The notes below the pieces were generated by a model. It ran no database searches. It worked only from the letters and a program-made list of their open reading frames with translations, and was not told where the DNA came from. From positions 1 through 64,000 of the forward strand of contig JAAYHQ010000030.1 of the NCBI GenBank assembly GCA_012727425.1: a stretch of 64,000 nt of DNA, given 5' to 3'. The DNA is from Bacillota bacterium (GTDB lineage Bacteria > Bacillota > UBA4882 > UBA10575). The position numbers and the translations under genes are program-made. Position 1 is the stretch's first letter. The number at the start of each line of letters is the position of its first letter. Below are positions 32,208 through 41,293 of the stretch, piece after piece.

Positions 32208-33560
32208 TTACTTTTCCAACCGGGCCAACAACTGTTGACGCCGTTCTGCAAAGCCGGGCTTGCCCAGCAAGGCAAACATGTTCTTCTTATATTCCTCGAC
32301 CCCCGGTTGGTCGAAGGGGTTGACCCCCAAAAGATAACCACTCATGGCACAGGCTTTTTCGAAGAAATAAACCAAATAGCCAAAGAAGAACGGGGACAAT
32401 TCCGGGATCGGCACCACCAGACAGGGAACACCCCCATCCTGGTGGGCCAGAAGGGTGCCGCGCAGCGCCTGCCGGTTCATCTCGTCAACGCGTTGACCGG
32501 CGATATAATTGAGGCCGTCCGGATCGCCGGGAGCGTCCGGTAACACCAAAGTGGACCGGTCGGCGGCCACCGCCAGAATGGTCTCAAAGAAAAGACGCCG
32601 CCCTTCCTGGATGTACTGGCCCAAGGAATGAAGATCCGTGGTAAAGTCGACTGCCGCCGGGAAAAGGCCTTTCCCGTCTTTACCCTCACTTTCTCCGAAA
32701 AGCTGTTTCCACCACTCGGCAAAGTAATGCAAAGCCGGTTCGTAGCTGACCATTAATTCGATGCTTTTCCCTTTTTGGTAGAAAATATAGCGCAAAGCCG
32801 CATACAGATAGGCCTGGTTCCGTTCCAGGTCCGGATGGGAACAGGCATCGTAAGCCGCGGCCGCCCCGGCCAAAATCGCATCCAAATCGATCCCGGCCGC
32901 CGCTATCGGTAACAAGCCAACCGGGGTTAAAACCGAGTAGCGGCCACCGATGTCATCAGGGATGACAAAAGTGGTATAACCCTCTTCCTCCGCCAACTGC
33001 CGGAGGGCGCCCCGCCGACGGTCGGTGGTGGCATAGATCCGCTCAGCCGCCGCCTTCTTCCCGTATTTCTCCTCGGCCAATTGCTTGAGGAAACGGAAGG
33101 CCACCGCTGTCTCGGTGGTTGTCCCCGATTTTGAGATCACATTGACACTGAACTCTTTGTCTTTTAAATAAGCCAAGAGTTGCTCAAGATAGGCCCCGCT
33201 CAAGTGGTGCCCGACGAAGATTACTTCCGGATCACCCACCCGGTGGTTCGCCGGACGGAAGTACGGCAGCAGCATCGCCAAGGCGGCCCGGGCTCCCAAG
33301 TAGGAACCGCCGATGCCGGCAACCACCAACACTTCCGAGCTTTCCCGGATCCGGGCGGCCGCCGCTTTCACCGCCTGAATTTCTGCCTGGTCGATCCGGA
33401 CCGGAAGGTCGACCCACCCCAGAAAATCACTGCCCGCCCCTTGCTTCTCCGCAATTTGCCGGTGGATGGCTTGAATCCGGGGGGCCAGCATGTCCAACTC
33501 GGCCCGGTCGAAAAAATCAGCGGCTGCACTATAGTCCAGAACGATCCCCTGCGCACTCAT
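32208..33560 (-). CDS. pgi: glucose-6-phosphate isomerase
   Basis: A 450-aa PGI interconverting glucose-6-phosphate and fructose-6-phosphate in glycolysis/gluconeogenesis. Sugar-phosphate-binding motifs are [36 protein letters not shown] and [19 protein letters not shown]; the PGI C-terminal signature region reads [15 protein letters not shown]. Length is that of the short bacterial form (about 450 aa). ATG 33560; monocistronic, with its own terminator. Confidence 0.96.
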   Translation of the reverse strand: MSAQGIVLDYSAAADFFDRAELDMLAPRIQAIHRQIAEKQGAGSDFLGWVDLPVRIDQAEIQAVKAAAARIRESSEVLVVAGIGGSYLGARAALAMLLPYFRPANHRVGDPEVIFVGHHLSGAYLEQLLAYLKDKEFSVNVISKSGTTTETAVAFRFLKQLAEEKYGKKAAAERIYATTDRRRGALRQLAEEEGYTTFVIPDDIGGRYSVLTPVGLLPIAAAGIDLDAILAGAAAAYDACSHPDLERNQAYLYAALRYIFYQKGKSIELMVSYEPALHYFAEWWKQLFGESEGKDGKGLFPAAVDFTTDLHSLGQYIQEGRRLFFETILAVAADRSTLVLPDAPGDPDGLNYIAGQRVDEMNRQALRGTLLAHQDGGVPCLVVPIPELSPFFFGYLVYFFEKACAMSGYLLGVNPFDQPGVEEYKKNMFALLGKPGFAERRQQLLARLEK

Positions 33561-33646
33561 GTTTTCACCTCATCCCTTTCCACAGACAGTTTATGTTTCC
33601 GGCCACCCTTTTGCTTTGTTGTTTTTTCTTTAATTGCCCCGCGGAA

Positions 33647-34501
33647 CTAACTCTCCCCTTGGAAGAAAACAGCGATACAGCCGGGACCGGTATGAGTCCC
33701 CACCGTGGAGGAGATCTCACCAATCCGGATGGCTTTGACGTTATAACGTTTTTTCAGCTCATCGGCCAAAGCCACCGCTTCTTCCTCACAACGGGAATGG
33801 CCGATGGTGATCAACTGGTCATATAAAGCGCGGCCCTCGGCGGCCATAATCTCCAGAAGCCGTTTGATGGCCCGCCGCCGGCCCCGTACTTTCTCCCGCG
33901 GAACAATCCGGCCTTCCTTATTCACTTCAAGAATGGGTTTGATGTTCAAGACATCACCCATCACCGCCTGGATCCGGCTGACCCGGCCGCCCTTCTGAAG
34001 GTATTCCAGTGTGTCCAGGGTAAAGACGGAGAACAAGCGGGAACGGATCGCCGTTAATTCCTTGATAATTTCGTTTTTCCCTTTTCCCGCCGCCGCCATC
34101 TCCTGTGCCTTAAGCACCAGAAGACCTTGGCCCAACGAAGCGGTCCGCGAATCAAAGACCCCGATCTTTTCTTTCTGGTCTAGTTGTTCCCGGGCCAAGA
34201 GCGCACTCTCGTAAGTACCACTCATCCCAGAAGAGATGGTGATCACCACCGCCTCTTGCCCGGCCGCCACCGCTGCCTGCATCACCTGGAGAAAATCGCC
34301 GGGGGTCGGTTGGGCCGTCGTCGGGAGCTTCTCCGTGGAAGTGAGGAGCCGGTAAAACTCCTCCCGTCCCAGGTCAAAACCGTCCCGGTACGAGCGGTCG
34401 AGGAAATTAATCGTCATCGGCACAACGCCAATCCCTTCCGCGGCGAGGAAATCCATGGTCAAATCACATGCGGTGTCGGTAATTATTTTAACTTTATTCA
34501 T
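33647..34501 (-). CDS. DegV family fatty acid-binding protein
   Basis: A 284-aa DegV/FakB-type protein. DegV proteins bind a fatty acid and present it to the kinase FakA. Motifs: IITDTACDL at the start, TTAQPTPGDFLQVMQ, ISSGMSGTYESALLA around the fatty acid carboxylate site, and YLQKGGRVSRIQAVMGDVLNIKPIL. No fakA is nearby. ATG 34501 has GGAGGAG upstream. Divergent signals are absent; it follows the germination operon after a 219-nt gap. Confidence 0.9.
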   Translation of the reverse strand: MNKVKIITDTACDLTMDFLAAEGIGVVPMTINFLDRSYRDGFDLGREEFYRLLTSTEKLPTTAQPTPGDFLQVMQAAVAAGQEAVVITISSGMSGTYESALLAREQLDQKEKIGVFDSRTASLGQGLLVLKAQEMAAAGKGKNEIIKELTAIRSRLFSVFTLDTLEYLQKGGRVSRIQAVMGDVLNIKPILEVNKEGRIVPREKVRGRRRAIKRLLEIMAAEGRALYDQLITIGHSRCEEEAVALADELKKRYNVKAIRIGEISSTVGTHTGPGCIAVFFQGES

Positions 34502-34582
34502 AAAACTCCTCCTTCGTTTACGAAAAATATACGTTCACAATAATTCGACGTGACCGTCAATAAAAAGTTACATTCAATTTCC

Positions 34583-34610
34583 CCTAAAGAGAAAATATTT
34601 TTTCTTTAGG
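34583..34610. repeat. 28-bp near-perfect palindrome
   Basis: CCTAAAGA and TCTTTAGG flank a self-complementary AAAATATTTT core with a single G/T asymmetry. It lies about 80 nt upstream of degV on the minus strand and 110 nt after the last germination gene. No U-run follows on either side in the usual place, so it is either an operator for degV or an atypical terminator hairpin of the ger operon. Confidence 0.55.
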
Positions 34611-34720
34611 CGGCACGCGCCCATCCGCCGCTAGCATACCCCGGTCCACAAGCGGTAAAAGAAACCTTACCCCGGATTTTTTCTCTTCATGGTATACCGG
34701 TAACCAGCGTGGACGCTGTC

Positions 34721-34945
34721 TTAGGAGCCAGAAGCCAGCATTTTGCGGAGTCCCATAAAAAGTTCGACCCAAATGCTTTCCACATAGGGCAATTCCACCC
34801 CGCTGGCCAACAGAATACTTAAAAACAAGCCCAAAAGCATCAGCAAGGTGAAAACCGCCAGTTCCCGCCAAAACTCTTTGGCCACCAAGCCGGGAGCTTC
34901 ATAAAGGAAGAGACCGATAAAGACCACTACAATAAGGACGATCAT
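34721..34945 (-). CDS. small two-helix membrane protein, probable germinant receptor D subunit
   Basis: A 74-aa protein with two hydrophobic segments (about 1-18 MIVLIVVVFIGLFLYEA and about 29-48 AVFTLLMLLGLFLSILLASG) and a short amphipathic C-terminus. Small two-helix D subunits of 70-80 aa are encoded in several Bacillus germinant receptor operons, where they modulate receptor activity. Its ATG overlaps the gerAB stop (ATGA), so it is translationally coupled as the fourth gene of the operon. Sequence similarity to known D subunits could not be tested here. Confidence 0.65.
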   Translation of the reverse strand: MIVLIVVVFIGLFLYEAPGLVAKEFWRELAVFTLLMLLGLFLSILLASGVELPYVESIWVELFMGLRKMLASGS

Positions 34946-36033
34946 GATGCCATCTCCTGCTGCGCACCGCCGCGCAGGAACGACACCCCTAAGGTAAGCA
35001 TCGGTAAGAAGAAACAGAAAAAGAGGCTAACTAAAGGTTGTACCTCTTCAATATAATGTAAGTGAAGGCTGATGCTGGGGTAGATCTGCCGGGCAAAAAC
35101 CAAGATTAAGATCCCTAACGGAAGAACCAGCGGCCGATAGGCACGCAACTCTAATATTTGGGCGGTCCCCACCGCCAGGGTATATAAACAGAGCATGATC
35201 TTGATAAAGCCCATCGTTAAAAAGTTGAGCAGCGGGATCAGCTCCAGCCGCGTTAGAACCTGTCCGATAATGATCATCCGGTAAAATTCGATGGTCGGAA
35301 AGACAAAAAGTTCGCCGGTTCTCCCCAGGACACCAACGGCTAAAAATTGCAGTAAGCTCAACAAACCGCCCGCTACCACCATCCCCCGCAAAACGGCGCC
35401 CCTTACTTTCTGTGGCCGGTTGACCTGGGGTAAAAGCATCAAAAAAAGCACGTTTTGGCCAAAGGGAAAGACGGCAATCCCCAGCGTGTTCCAGAACACC
35501 GTCGCCAGCGACTGGTTAAAAAGGGGCAAAAGGTTCTCCGCTTTAAAGGCATTAAGCACTAAGAACACGGAGACTAGGATTAAGCCGACCGTGGCTAACA
35601 CCAAAGGCTCGTTGCTCCGGGCGATAACCTCAAGGCCACGCCGGCAACCATAAACGATAATAATAACCCAGGGAAGCAAAAGGGCCAGATCCGGGGTGTC
35701 GGTAAAAACGGTTGTCTTTAGTAAGGTGACGAAGACCGCCAGGGCCCCCGCTCCGGTTTGCAGGAAAAACCACAAAAACAAGAGGGAAATCAGTTTGCCG
35801 AGGACCGGTCCATAAACGAACTCATGCACCGCAAAGAGTGTTTTCCCCGGATAACGCCGGAAAAGAAAGAGGCTGAGATAGACAAACCCCAGTGCCTGTC
35901 CCAACGCGAAAAGAATGAGCAACCAGAGGTTTTGCCAGGCTTCAATCCCCGACGGCAACACGATCCAACTGCCAATGGTAAAACTTATCACCAGAAAGGT
36001 TAATTGCCGCGGCGAGATCAGCTCTTGCGCCAT
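34942..36033 (-). CDS. gerAB: spore germination protein, GerAB family
   Basis: A 363-aa integral membrane protein with about ten hydrophobic segments and the start AQELISPRQLTFLVISFTIGSWIVLPSGIEAWQN, the APC-superfamily fold of the GerAB germinant-binding subunit. It sits in the spore inner membrane and binds the small-molecule germinant (often amino acids). ATG 36033 follows GGAGGAA. Encoded after gerAA and gerAC. Confidence 0.9.
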   Translation of the reverse strand: MAQELISPRQLTFLVISFTIGSWIVLPSGIEAWQNLWLLILFALGQALGFVYLSLFLFRRYPGKTLFAVHEFVYGPVLGKLISLLFLWFFLQTGAGALAVFVTLLKTTVFTDTPDLALLLPWVIIIVYGCRRGLEVIARSNEPLVLATVGLILVSVFLVLNAFKAENLLPLFNQSLATVFWNTLGIAVFPFGQNVLFLMLLPQVNRPQKVRGAVLRGMVVAGGLLSLLQFLAVGVLGRTGELFVFPTIEFYRMIIIGQVLTRLELIPLLNFLTMGFIKIMLCLYTLAVGTAQILELRAYRPLVLPLGILILVFARQIYPSISLHLHYIEEVQPLVSLFFCFFLPMLTLGVSFLRGGAQQEMAS

Positions 36034-36051
36034 GTTTATTCCTCCTCCGTT

Positions 36052-37242
36052 CTATAACTCCAACGCCGGTCTGGTACTCAAACCCAGTTCTTCTACAGCT
36101 GTTTTCACCTTAATTTCGACGGGCGCCTCCACAAAGTACCGTTCCCAATCCGGCGCCAACCGTTGCCAGGAGCGGTTGTCGCGACCGAAAAGCAGCCGCC
36201 CAAAACCAAAAATATCCGCCTTATAAGCCCGTGCTTTGGCCAGAGCCGCTTCGATCTCGGCTTTGATCACTTCCGCTTGCCACTGTTCCAGCTTTTTAAA
36301 CTGGTCCGGTGTGGAGAGGTCGGTATAAACGGTTTGGGTACCAAGCCCGGACCGCATTTGTACCTCAATTTTAACGCGGATTTGCTCCGCTTCCGCCTGC
36401 ACCGTCACCTTGGAAGCAGAATCAAAGATTTCTAAAGTGGCTTTGCCTTTCTCTCCGGGCACATCAACGGTAAGTACACCCCCCTGTACCTCACCAAGGA
36501 CCCATAATAAACCCCGCGTCTCTTTTGGATCCAAAAACCCAACCAGTTTATCCCCTTTAATGATCCCGGTTCCATCAAGTATATACTCCTTTTTCCCGGC
36601 ATGCTCTATTGTTCGGATCCGGGGTAAGGTGTTGGCCGCGGTCTTTTCCATCGTGAGGGCAATATAATCGGAGAGACGCACCGGCCGGATCTTGGAAGTT
36701 AACTGGTAATGTTGCAACAGGTCCGAGATGGCTTGGCTCGAAACCCGCTCCAGCCCGGCCGAAGCATCAAAAATCTGGACCGGGTCCTCAGCGGTGAGCA
36801 ACAGCCACTGGGTCAACCGGGGTTCATGGTCGCGGATGAAAAAATCCAACGCCGGCATCAACCCTTCCCGGGCCACTGCTTCGTTGATCACCAGCACCTG
36901 GTTATGGGAGAGGAAAAGCCGGCGGCTGCTTTGCAACGTCGCGTTCCGGATCGCCTCAAAAACCGTCGGTCCGCGGGAACGCAAGATCCAGAAAGGCCTG
37001 AGCTCCTCGTCGCCGCTTCCGCTCCCGCCCGGACTTTGGATCTGCGCCGCCCGCACAATTTGGTAGGAGACTTCATAACCTTCCCCCTCGGGTGCCAGGT
37101 TGATGCCGATTCCAACCACAACCGCTAATTTCTCCAACTCCCGCCGGTCCCAGCACCCACCGGTGAAAACGAGGAAAACCAGAACTAACCACCAGAGGCC
37201 TTTGGTCAACCCCCTCCGGCGCTCACCATGTACCTTCACCAT
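36052..37242 (-). CDS. gerAC: spore germination lipoprotein, Ger(x)C family
   Basis: A 396-aa exported lipoprotein. After basic residues comes a hydrophobic helix ending LVFLVFTGGCWDRRELEKLAVVVGIGI: the lipobox TGGC and the CWDRRELE start of mature GerAC are diagnostic. It forms the C subunit of the germinant receptor. ATG 37242 is preferred, giving a standard signal peptide and GGTGGGG upstream; the track start adds 20 residues from the gerAA overlap. It overlaps gerAA by 20 nt. Confidence 0.92.
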   Translation of the reverse strand: MVKVHGERRRGLTKGLWWLVLVFLVFTGGCWDRRELEKLAVVVGIGINLAPEGEGYEVSYQIVRAAQIQSPGGSGSGDEELRPFWILRSRGPTVFEAIRNATLQSSRRLFLSHNQVLVINEAVAREGLMPALDFFIRDHEPRLTQWLLLTAEDPVQIFDASAGLERVSSQAISDLLQHYQLTSKIRPVRLSDYIALTMEKTAANTLPRIRTIEHAGKKEYILDGTGIIKGDKLVGFLDPKETRGLLWVLGEVQGGVLTVDVPGEKGKATLEIFDSASKVTVQAEAEQIRVKIEVQMRSGLGTQTVYTDLSTPDQFKKLEQWQAEVIKAEIEAALAKARAYKADIFGFGRLLFGRDNRSWQRLAPDWERYFVEAPVEIKVKTAVEELGLSTRPALEL

Positions 37243-38806
37243 CGCGATCCCCACCTTTTTCCTCCTGATCCGCAGCATACCCAGAAGGTTGGAGCCAACC
37301 AATCAAGCGGGGGCGGGTCCCCAACGCCCAAATGGGCGCCCGGACCAACACATCTTTCAGATCGGCCGGCACAACCGGCGCCAACGGCGCTAAATAAGGC
37401 ACCCCAAAGGAACGTAAAGAAGCCAGATGAAGGAGGGTAAACAAGACCCCGGTTAAAATGCCGTAGGCCCCCAGCACTCCCGCGAGGATCGTATAGATTA
37501 AGCGGAGAAAGATCCCGGGGCCCAATAACCCGGGGACGACAAAAGTGGTGATCGCGGTTAACGCGATGACAATGATCGTCGGCGCCCCAACCAGCCCGGC
37601 GGTAACCGCCGCCTCGCCAATGACCAGGGCGCCCACGATACTGATGGTCTGTCCGAACGGCCGTGCCAAGCGCACCCCGGCTTCACGGAGAATCTCAAAA
37701 ACCAGCCCCATTATGATCACCTCAATGACCAACGGAAAAGGAGTGCCTTCCGTTGCCGTCTTGATCGTAATCATGAGCGGCGTCGGGATTAATTCCTGAT
37801 GGTAGGAGCCCAAAGCGACAAAAAGCCCCGGGGCCAGCACCGCAAGGAAAAAAGAGAGGTAGCGGAACCAGCGGATCATCGTAGCGTAGTAATAAGGGAA
37901 ATTATAATCGTCCGGACTTTGGAAATACTCCACCAGTAAGACGGGGACCGTATTGACAAGCGGCGTCCCGTCAACAAAGATGGCAACCCGGCCTTCCAAA
38001 AGTTTGGCCGCAACCACATCCGGCCGTTCCGTGAAGGCCACCGTCGGAAAGAGTGAAAAGGGGGCATCCGTAATAAACTCGTGCACATAATTGGCATCAA
38101 GGATAAAATCGGTCTTAATCCGTTTCAATCTGCTTCGAACCTCGTTGACCAGTTTTTCGTTAACGATCCCTTTTACATAGGCAAGGGCAATGGTGGTCTG
38201 TGTCTGCCGCCCCAGCTTCATCTCTTCAAAATGCAGCCCGGCGGTGCTGATTTTCCGCCGCAACAGAGCGGTGTTGGTCCGGAGATTCTCGGTGAACCCT
38301 TCATGGGGGCCTTGGATAATCTGTTCCGCTTCCGGTTCTTGAATCGCCCTTTTCTCCCATCCTTTCGTGGACAGAAGCAAAGCAGCCGCCTGACCGTCCA
38401 CCAGGAAGATGGTATCCCCGGCTAAAAGCCCGCGCACCACCTGGCGCCACTCCGTTTCCCTTTGCATTTCCCCTACGGCCAGTACGTTTTGGGCGATCTG
38501 GTCCAGTAAATCCGTGGCGCCTTGCCCTTTTCCCCAATCCACTTCGTGCAGGAGCGGGGACAACACATCCCGGTTGACGATCTGTTGATCGACAAGGCCG
38601 TCGATGAAAAGTAAAGCCCCGGTCGTCCCCGGCTTAGGCCCCAACGTCAAACGCCGGATGATCAAGTCCGGACTGGCCCCCAGTTCCCGTTTGAACGCCG
38701 CCAGGTTCGCCTCCAGGTCCGGACTCAAATCCCGGCCCGCCCGCGGCCCCGGTGTTGTTGTTCGTTGCTGGGCGCGACGGAACTTCCGCCAAAGCATTGT
38801 AAACAT
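37223..38806 (-). CDS. gerAA: spore germination protein, GerAA family
   Basis: A 527-aa A subunit of the germinant receptor. A soluble N-terminal half (about 1-250) leads into GDTIFLVDG, ISEPxTE-like RAIQEPEAEQIIQGPHEGFTENLRTNTALLRRKI and, at the C-terminus, several membrane helices with the conserved PFPLVIEVIIMGLVFEILREAGVRLARPFGQTISIVGALVIGEAAV. It forms the oligomeric ion channel of the receptor. ATG 38806 has AAGGGGG 6 nt upstream. First gene of the operon, behind a sigma-G/F-like promoter. Confidence 0.95.
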   Translation of the reverse strand: MFTMLWRKFRRAQQRTTTPGPRAGRDLSPDLEANLAAFKRELGASPDLIIRRLTLGPKPGTTGALLFIDGLVDQQIVNRDVLSPLLHEVDWGKGQGATDLLDQIAQNVLAVGEMQRETEWRQVVRGLLAGDTIFLVDGQAAALLLSTKGWEKRAIQEPEAEQIIQGPHEGFTENLRTNTALLRRKISTAGLHFEEMKLGRQTQTTIALAYVKGIVNEKLVNEVRSRLKRIKTDFILDANYVHEFITDAPFSLFPTVAFTERPDVVAAKLLEGRVAIFVDGTPLVNTVPVLLVEYFQSPDDYNFPYYYATMIRWFRYLSFFLAVLAPGLFVALGSYHQELIPTPLMITIKTATEGTPFPLVIEVIIMGLVFEILREAGVRLARPFGQTISIVGALVIGEAAVTAGLVGAPTIIVIALTAITTFVVPGLLGPGIFLRLIYTILAGVLGAYGILTGVLFTLLHLASLRSFGVPYLAPLAPVVPADLKDVLVRAPIWALGTRPRLIGWLQPSGYAADQEEKGGDRDGEGTW

Positions 38807-38828
38807 CGTCTTCCCCCTTGTTTGATCT

Positions 38829-38858
38829 TAGTATGGGCGGCAAATTGGTAAACTAACC
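38829..38858 (-). promoter_or_regulatory. sigma-G/sigma-F-like promoter of the germinant receptor operon
   Basis: Minus strand -10 CATACTA (38835-38829) is identical to the B. subtilis forespore consensus. An 18-nt spacer precedes GGTTA (38858-38854), matching 4 of 5 positions of the GNATR -35. The start point would be about 16 nt before gerAA, which fits forespore expression of germinant receptors. Confidence 0.65.
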
Positions 38859-39243
38859 GGAGTGGTCAAACACCGGCCAGGAAGCAAAAACACCAAAAGA
38901 AAAAACCCCGCCAGGGGGCATTGAACCGTTATCTTCTTCCTCTCCTTGCAGGAACTGCACTAATGATCTTGACTCTTTAACCTCATAATATAGGTAGTCG
39001 CCCCGCCGGCTTACCAAGCGCGCACGCTGGCAACCTTAACGATACGAATGAAAGGATTTAAAGGGCGCGATCGGGCAGAGCACCCAAACGCAATCCCCAT
39101 ACCAGAACCAGAACCAAAGCTTCCAAAGCAATGCCCAGTTGGAAGTGGACCAAGCCGCCGGCCCGCTCAGCCGGACCTTGTCCCAACAGTCACAACCGTC
39201 ACCACAATAACCCACCGTCATTGACCAAAGCCCGCCATTTACC
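38859..39243. other. 385-nt intergenic region without a convincing gene
   Basis: Between the gerAA promoter and the DUF554 terminator. It contains a short CCCC/GGGG hairpin with a T-run on the minus strand (about 38906-38919), which could end a small transcript, and a 42-codon minus-strand frame (TTG 39186 to TAA 39058) encoding a hydrophobic helix (LEALVLVLVWGLRLG) but with a poor ribosome binding site. The track ORF 39036-39329 crosses the DUF554 terminator and is not credible. No riboswitch is recognised. Confidence 0.4.
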
Positions 39244-39280
39244 AAAAAAGCCCCGGTCCCTAACGCGACCAGGGCTTTTT
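39244..39280 (-). terminator. terminator of the DUF554 gene
   Basis: AAAAAGCCCTGGTC and GACCGGGGCTTTTT form a long stem around GCGTTAGG, 12 nt after the DUF554 stop, ending in a U-run on the minus strand. Confidence 0.9.
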
Positions 39281-39291
39281 CGGTCTTGGCC

Positions 39292-40029
39292 TCAGCCCAA
39301 AACCAAGAACCAATTGCGGACCAGTTCAAAAAGGAACGGCAGAAAAATGGCGGGGAGGAGGTCTCCCACCCTTATTTTGCCGATTTCCAGCAGATTAAGG
39401 CCGATCGCCATGATTAGAATCCCGCCGAGCAACGACATCTGGCTGAGCACTTCCGGGCTCATCACCGCTTTCACCAGTCCGGCCAGGACGGTTATGGTCC
39501 CCTGGTACAGAAGGACCGGAATGGCGGAAAAAATCACCCCCGGCCCCAAACTGGCCCCAAAAATCACCGCACTGATGCCGTCAAGGATCGATTTGGAAAG
39601 CAAGGTTTCGATCTGGCCAGTAAGGCCGTCTTCCAAGGCGCCAACGACCGCCATGGCACCAACGCAGTAAACCAGGCTGGCCGTGATGAAGCCCCGGGCG
39701 AAATTACCACCTAAACCACTAAACTTTTGCTCCACCCGTTTTCCTAAGCGTTCCAACCGCTCCTCAATCCGCAAAGCGGCACCGATCAGCCCACCCCCAA
39801 CCAAGCATAGGATCATCAGCATGGTAAAGCGCCGCTCCAAACGGCCTTCCGCCGCGAGGAGAAAAAGTTCCTGCAGGGCGCCGGATAGTCCAAGCATCAC
39901 CACGGCCAAACCGATCCCTTGCATAATCGTGTGTTTCATCCGTTCGGGAATCCCGTTCTTGAGTAAAAGGCCACCGCTAGCCCCGACAATAATCGCGAGC
40001 ACATTTATGATTGTTCCTCTTCCGATCAT
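39292..40029 (-). CDS. DUF554 family membrane protein
   Basis: A 245-aa membrane protein with about six to seven hydrophobic segments and the DUF554 (YdfK-like) signature: GTIINVLAIIVGASGGLLLKNGIPERMKHTIMQGIGLAVVMLGLSGAL at the N-terminus and FITASLVYCVGAMAVVGALEDGLTG. Possible transport role, not established. ATG 40029 with GGAGG 7 nt upstream is used; the 23 extra track residues lie upstream of it. Monocistronic. Confidence 0.88.
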   Translation of the reverse strand: MIGRGTIINVLAIIVGASGGLLLKNGIPERMKHTIMQGIGLAVVMLGLSGALQELFLLAAEGRLERRFTMLMILCLVGGGLIGAALRIEERLERLGKRVEQKFSGLGGNFARGFITASLVYCVGAMAVVGALEDGLTGQIETLLSKSILDGISAVIFGASLGPGVIFSAIPVLLYQGTITVLAGLVKAVMSPEVLSQMSLLGGILIMAIGLNLLEIGKIRVGDLLPAIFLPFLFELVRNWFLVLG

Positions 40030-40114
40030 GGCCCCGCCTCCGTTGATTGTTGTTTTTGCCTCTTTGGCCATTAATGGCAAGATGTATGAATAAACCAAGC
40101 AAACACAGGGGCAA

Positions 40115-40139
40115 TTAAAAAGGCCGGTTTTTACCCGGC
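40115..40139 (-). terminator. terminator overlapping the end of the GreA-like gene
   Basis: GCCGG and CCGGC pair around GTAAAAA with CTTTTT following on the minus strand; the stop codon of the GreA-like gene lies in the loop. Confidence 0.7.
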
Positions 40140-40577
40140 TGCCGGATAATGAATCGCCGTAATCCGGTAGTGAAAGGTGCCTCCCGGCGCTTCCACCTTC
40201 ACTTCCTCCCCGAGCGCCTTTAAAAAAAGGGCTTTCCCCACGGGCGAAAGGGGGGAGATCCCGTTTCCGTCCGGCAGTTCACCGAAGGGGGAAATGATCT
40301 GAAAAGCCATTTTCTCTTTGGTGTTCAGGTCTTCAACCTCAACACGGCTTCCAATGATGACGAGCGGGAAAGCCCCTGGCTCGCCGAGTAGATGTGCCTC
40401 TTGCACCAGACCTTTCAGTTTTTCTATGTATTCCGCCACGATCTCCTTGATTTTCTCCCGTTCCGCCGCAGAATCGGCGAAAAACTCCTCAATAAAGCCG
40501 GTACTTTGTTCTTCCACTGCTACCAAGTGGGTGACTAAGGCTTCCCGAAGCTCACCCAAGACGACACTTTCGCGCAT
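40131..40577 (-). CDS. GreA/GreB-family transcription factor-like protein
   Basis: A 148-aa protein with a predicted N-terminal helical region (about 1-65) and a GreA/GreB C-terminal domain (VVIIGSRVEVEDLNTKEKMAFQIISPFGELPDGNGISPLSPVGKALFLKALGEEVKVEAPGG), which binds the RNA polymerase secondary-channel rim. The N-terminal part does not resemble the usual GreA coiled coil closely, so it may be a Gre-like regulator rather than a transcript-cleavage factor. ATG 40577, with GGAGGAAAGGT upstream. Monocistronic. Confidence 0.75.
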   Translation of the reverse strand: MRESVVLGELREALVTHLVAVEEQSTGFIEEFFADSAAEREKIKEIVAEYIEKLKGLVQEAHLLGEPGAFPLVIIGSRVEVEDLNTKEKMAFQIISPFGELPDGNGISPLSPVGKALFLKALGEEVKVEAPGGTFHYRITAIHYPAAG

Positions 40578-40652
40578 CACCTTTCCTCCTTGAAGTCATA
40601 TATAATGAAATAATCTATAGTTAGAAATAGGTTGGGACTTCTGACCGGTCCG

Positions 40653-41180
40653 TTACTCTTCGCTAAACACCAAGCTCCCAAAGACCACATTTACCTCAAC
40701 CAGGACCCCTTCTTTATGCTCCGTCTTCTCCCCCGACCGGTACGTATATTCGCCGATGGTAATCTGATTGCCATCGGGCAGCCTTGCTCCGGAAAAAACC
40801 GAGTTAACCTTGATTGTGATCGGCGCATCCCGTTTGATCTTGATCACACCTTCGCCAAAGACCACGTTAAGCGTAAGGCGCCGGGTCCGGTTTTGGGCTG
40901 GGAGTGCGGTCAAGTCAAAAAGCCCCCGGCCAAAAATGACATTGTATTCATCCTGCTCGGCCAGGACAAGCTCCCGGTCGTCAAAGAGTACGGTATTCCG
41001 GTCGGTCCGCCAAGAAGATCCGTTAAACAACATGCTCACACCGATATAGATAATCAACAGGGCAAACCCAATCCGGAGTAAGGAGACATTAATATGGAAA
41101 ACTGTTTTGAAGATCGCACACAAGCCAAGGATGATTAGGAAAACACCCCAAAATACGCCGTCCAGCAAACCCAATCTCAT
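40653..41180 (-). CDS. LiaF-like membrane protein (cell wall stress-response type)
   Basis: A 175-aa protein with two or three N-terminal membrane helices (VFWGVFLIILGLCAIF, SLLRIGFALLIIYIGVSMLF) and a C-terminal beta-repeat domain (about 75-170) with NVIFGRGLFDLTA, LNVVFGEGVIKIKRDAP and VNVVFGSLVF, the repeated G(x)G strands of LiaF/DUF2154-type domains. LiaF in Bacilli inhibits a LiaRS cell-wall sensor; no two-component pair is nearby here, so the partner is unknown. ATG 41180 after AAAGGAG. Confidence 0.75.
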   Translation of the reverse strand: MRLGLLDGVFWGVFLIILGLCAIFKTVFHINVSLLRIGFALLIIYIGVSMLFNGSSWRTDRNTVLFDDRELVLAEQDEYNVIFGRGLFDLTALPAQNRTRRLTLNVVFGEGVIKIKRDAPITIKVNSVFSGARLPDGNQITIGEYTYRSGEKTEHKEGVLVEVNVVFGSLVFSEE

Positions 41181-41293
41181 CTCCTTTCACCTCCTGATTT
41201 CACCGGCTTAACCGGTAGTTAACCACAAAAGAGTCACCTTTCCCTTCGCTCCCGCATAAAATAATCCTTGTAAATCAAAAAGGGGGTTTTTCG

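Noticed and set aside
38859-39060. c-di-GMP riboswitch upstream of gerAA
   Set aside because: Some GCCGGC-like sequence is present, but the GEMM core is missing and the sigma-G-like promoter lies downstream of it.
39036-39329. 97-aa minus-strand ORF after DUF554
   Set aside because: Starts inside the DUF554 gene and reads through its strong terminator; Trp-rich composition with no family.
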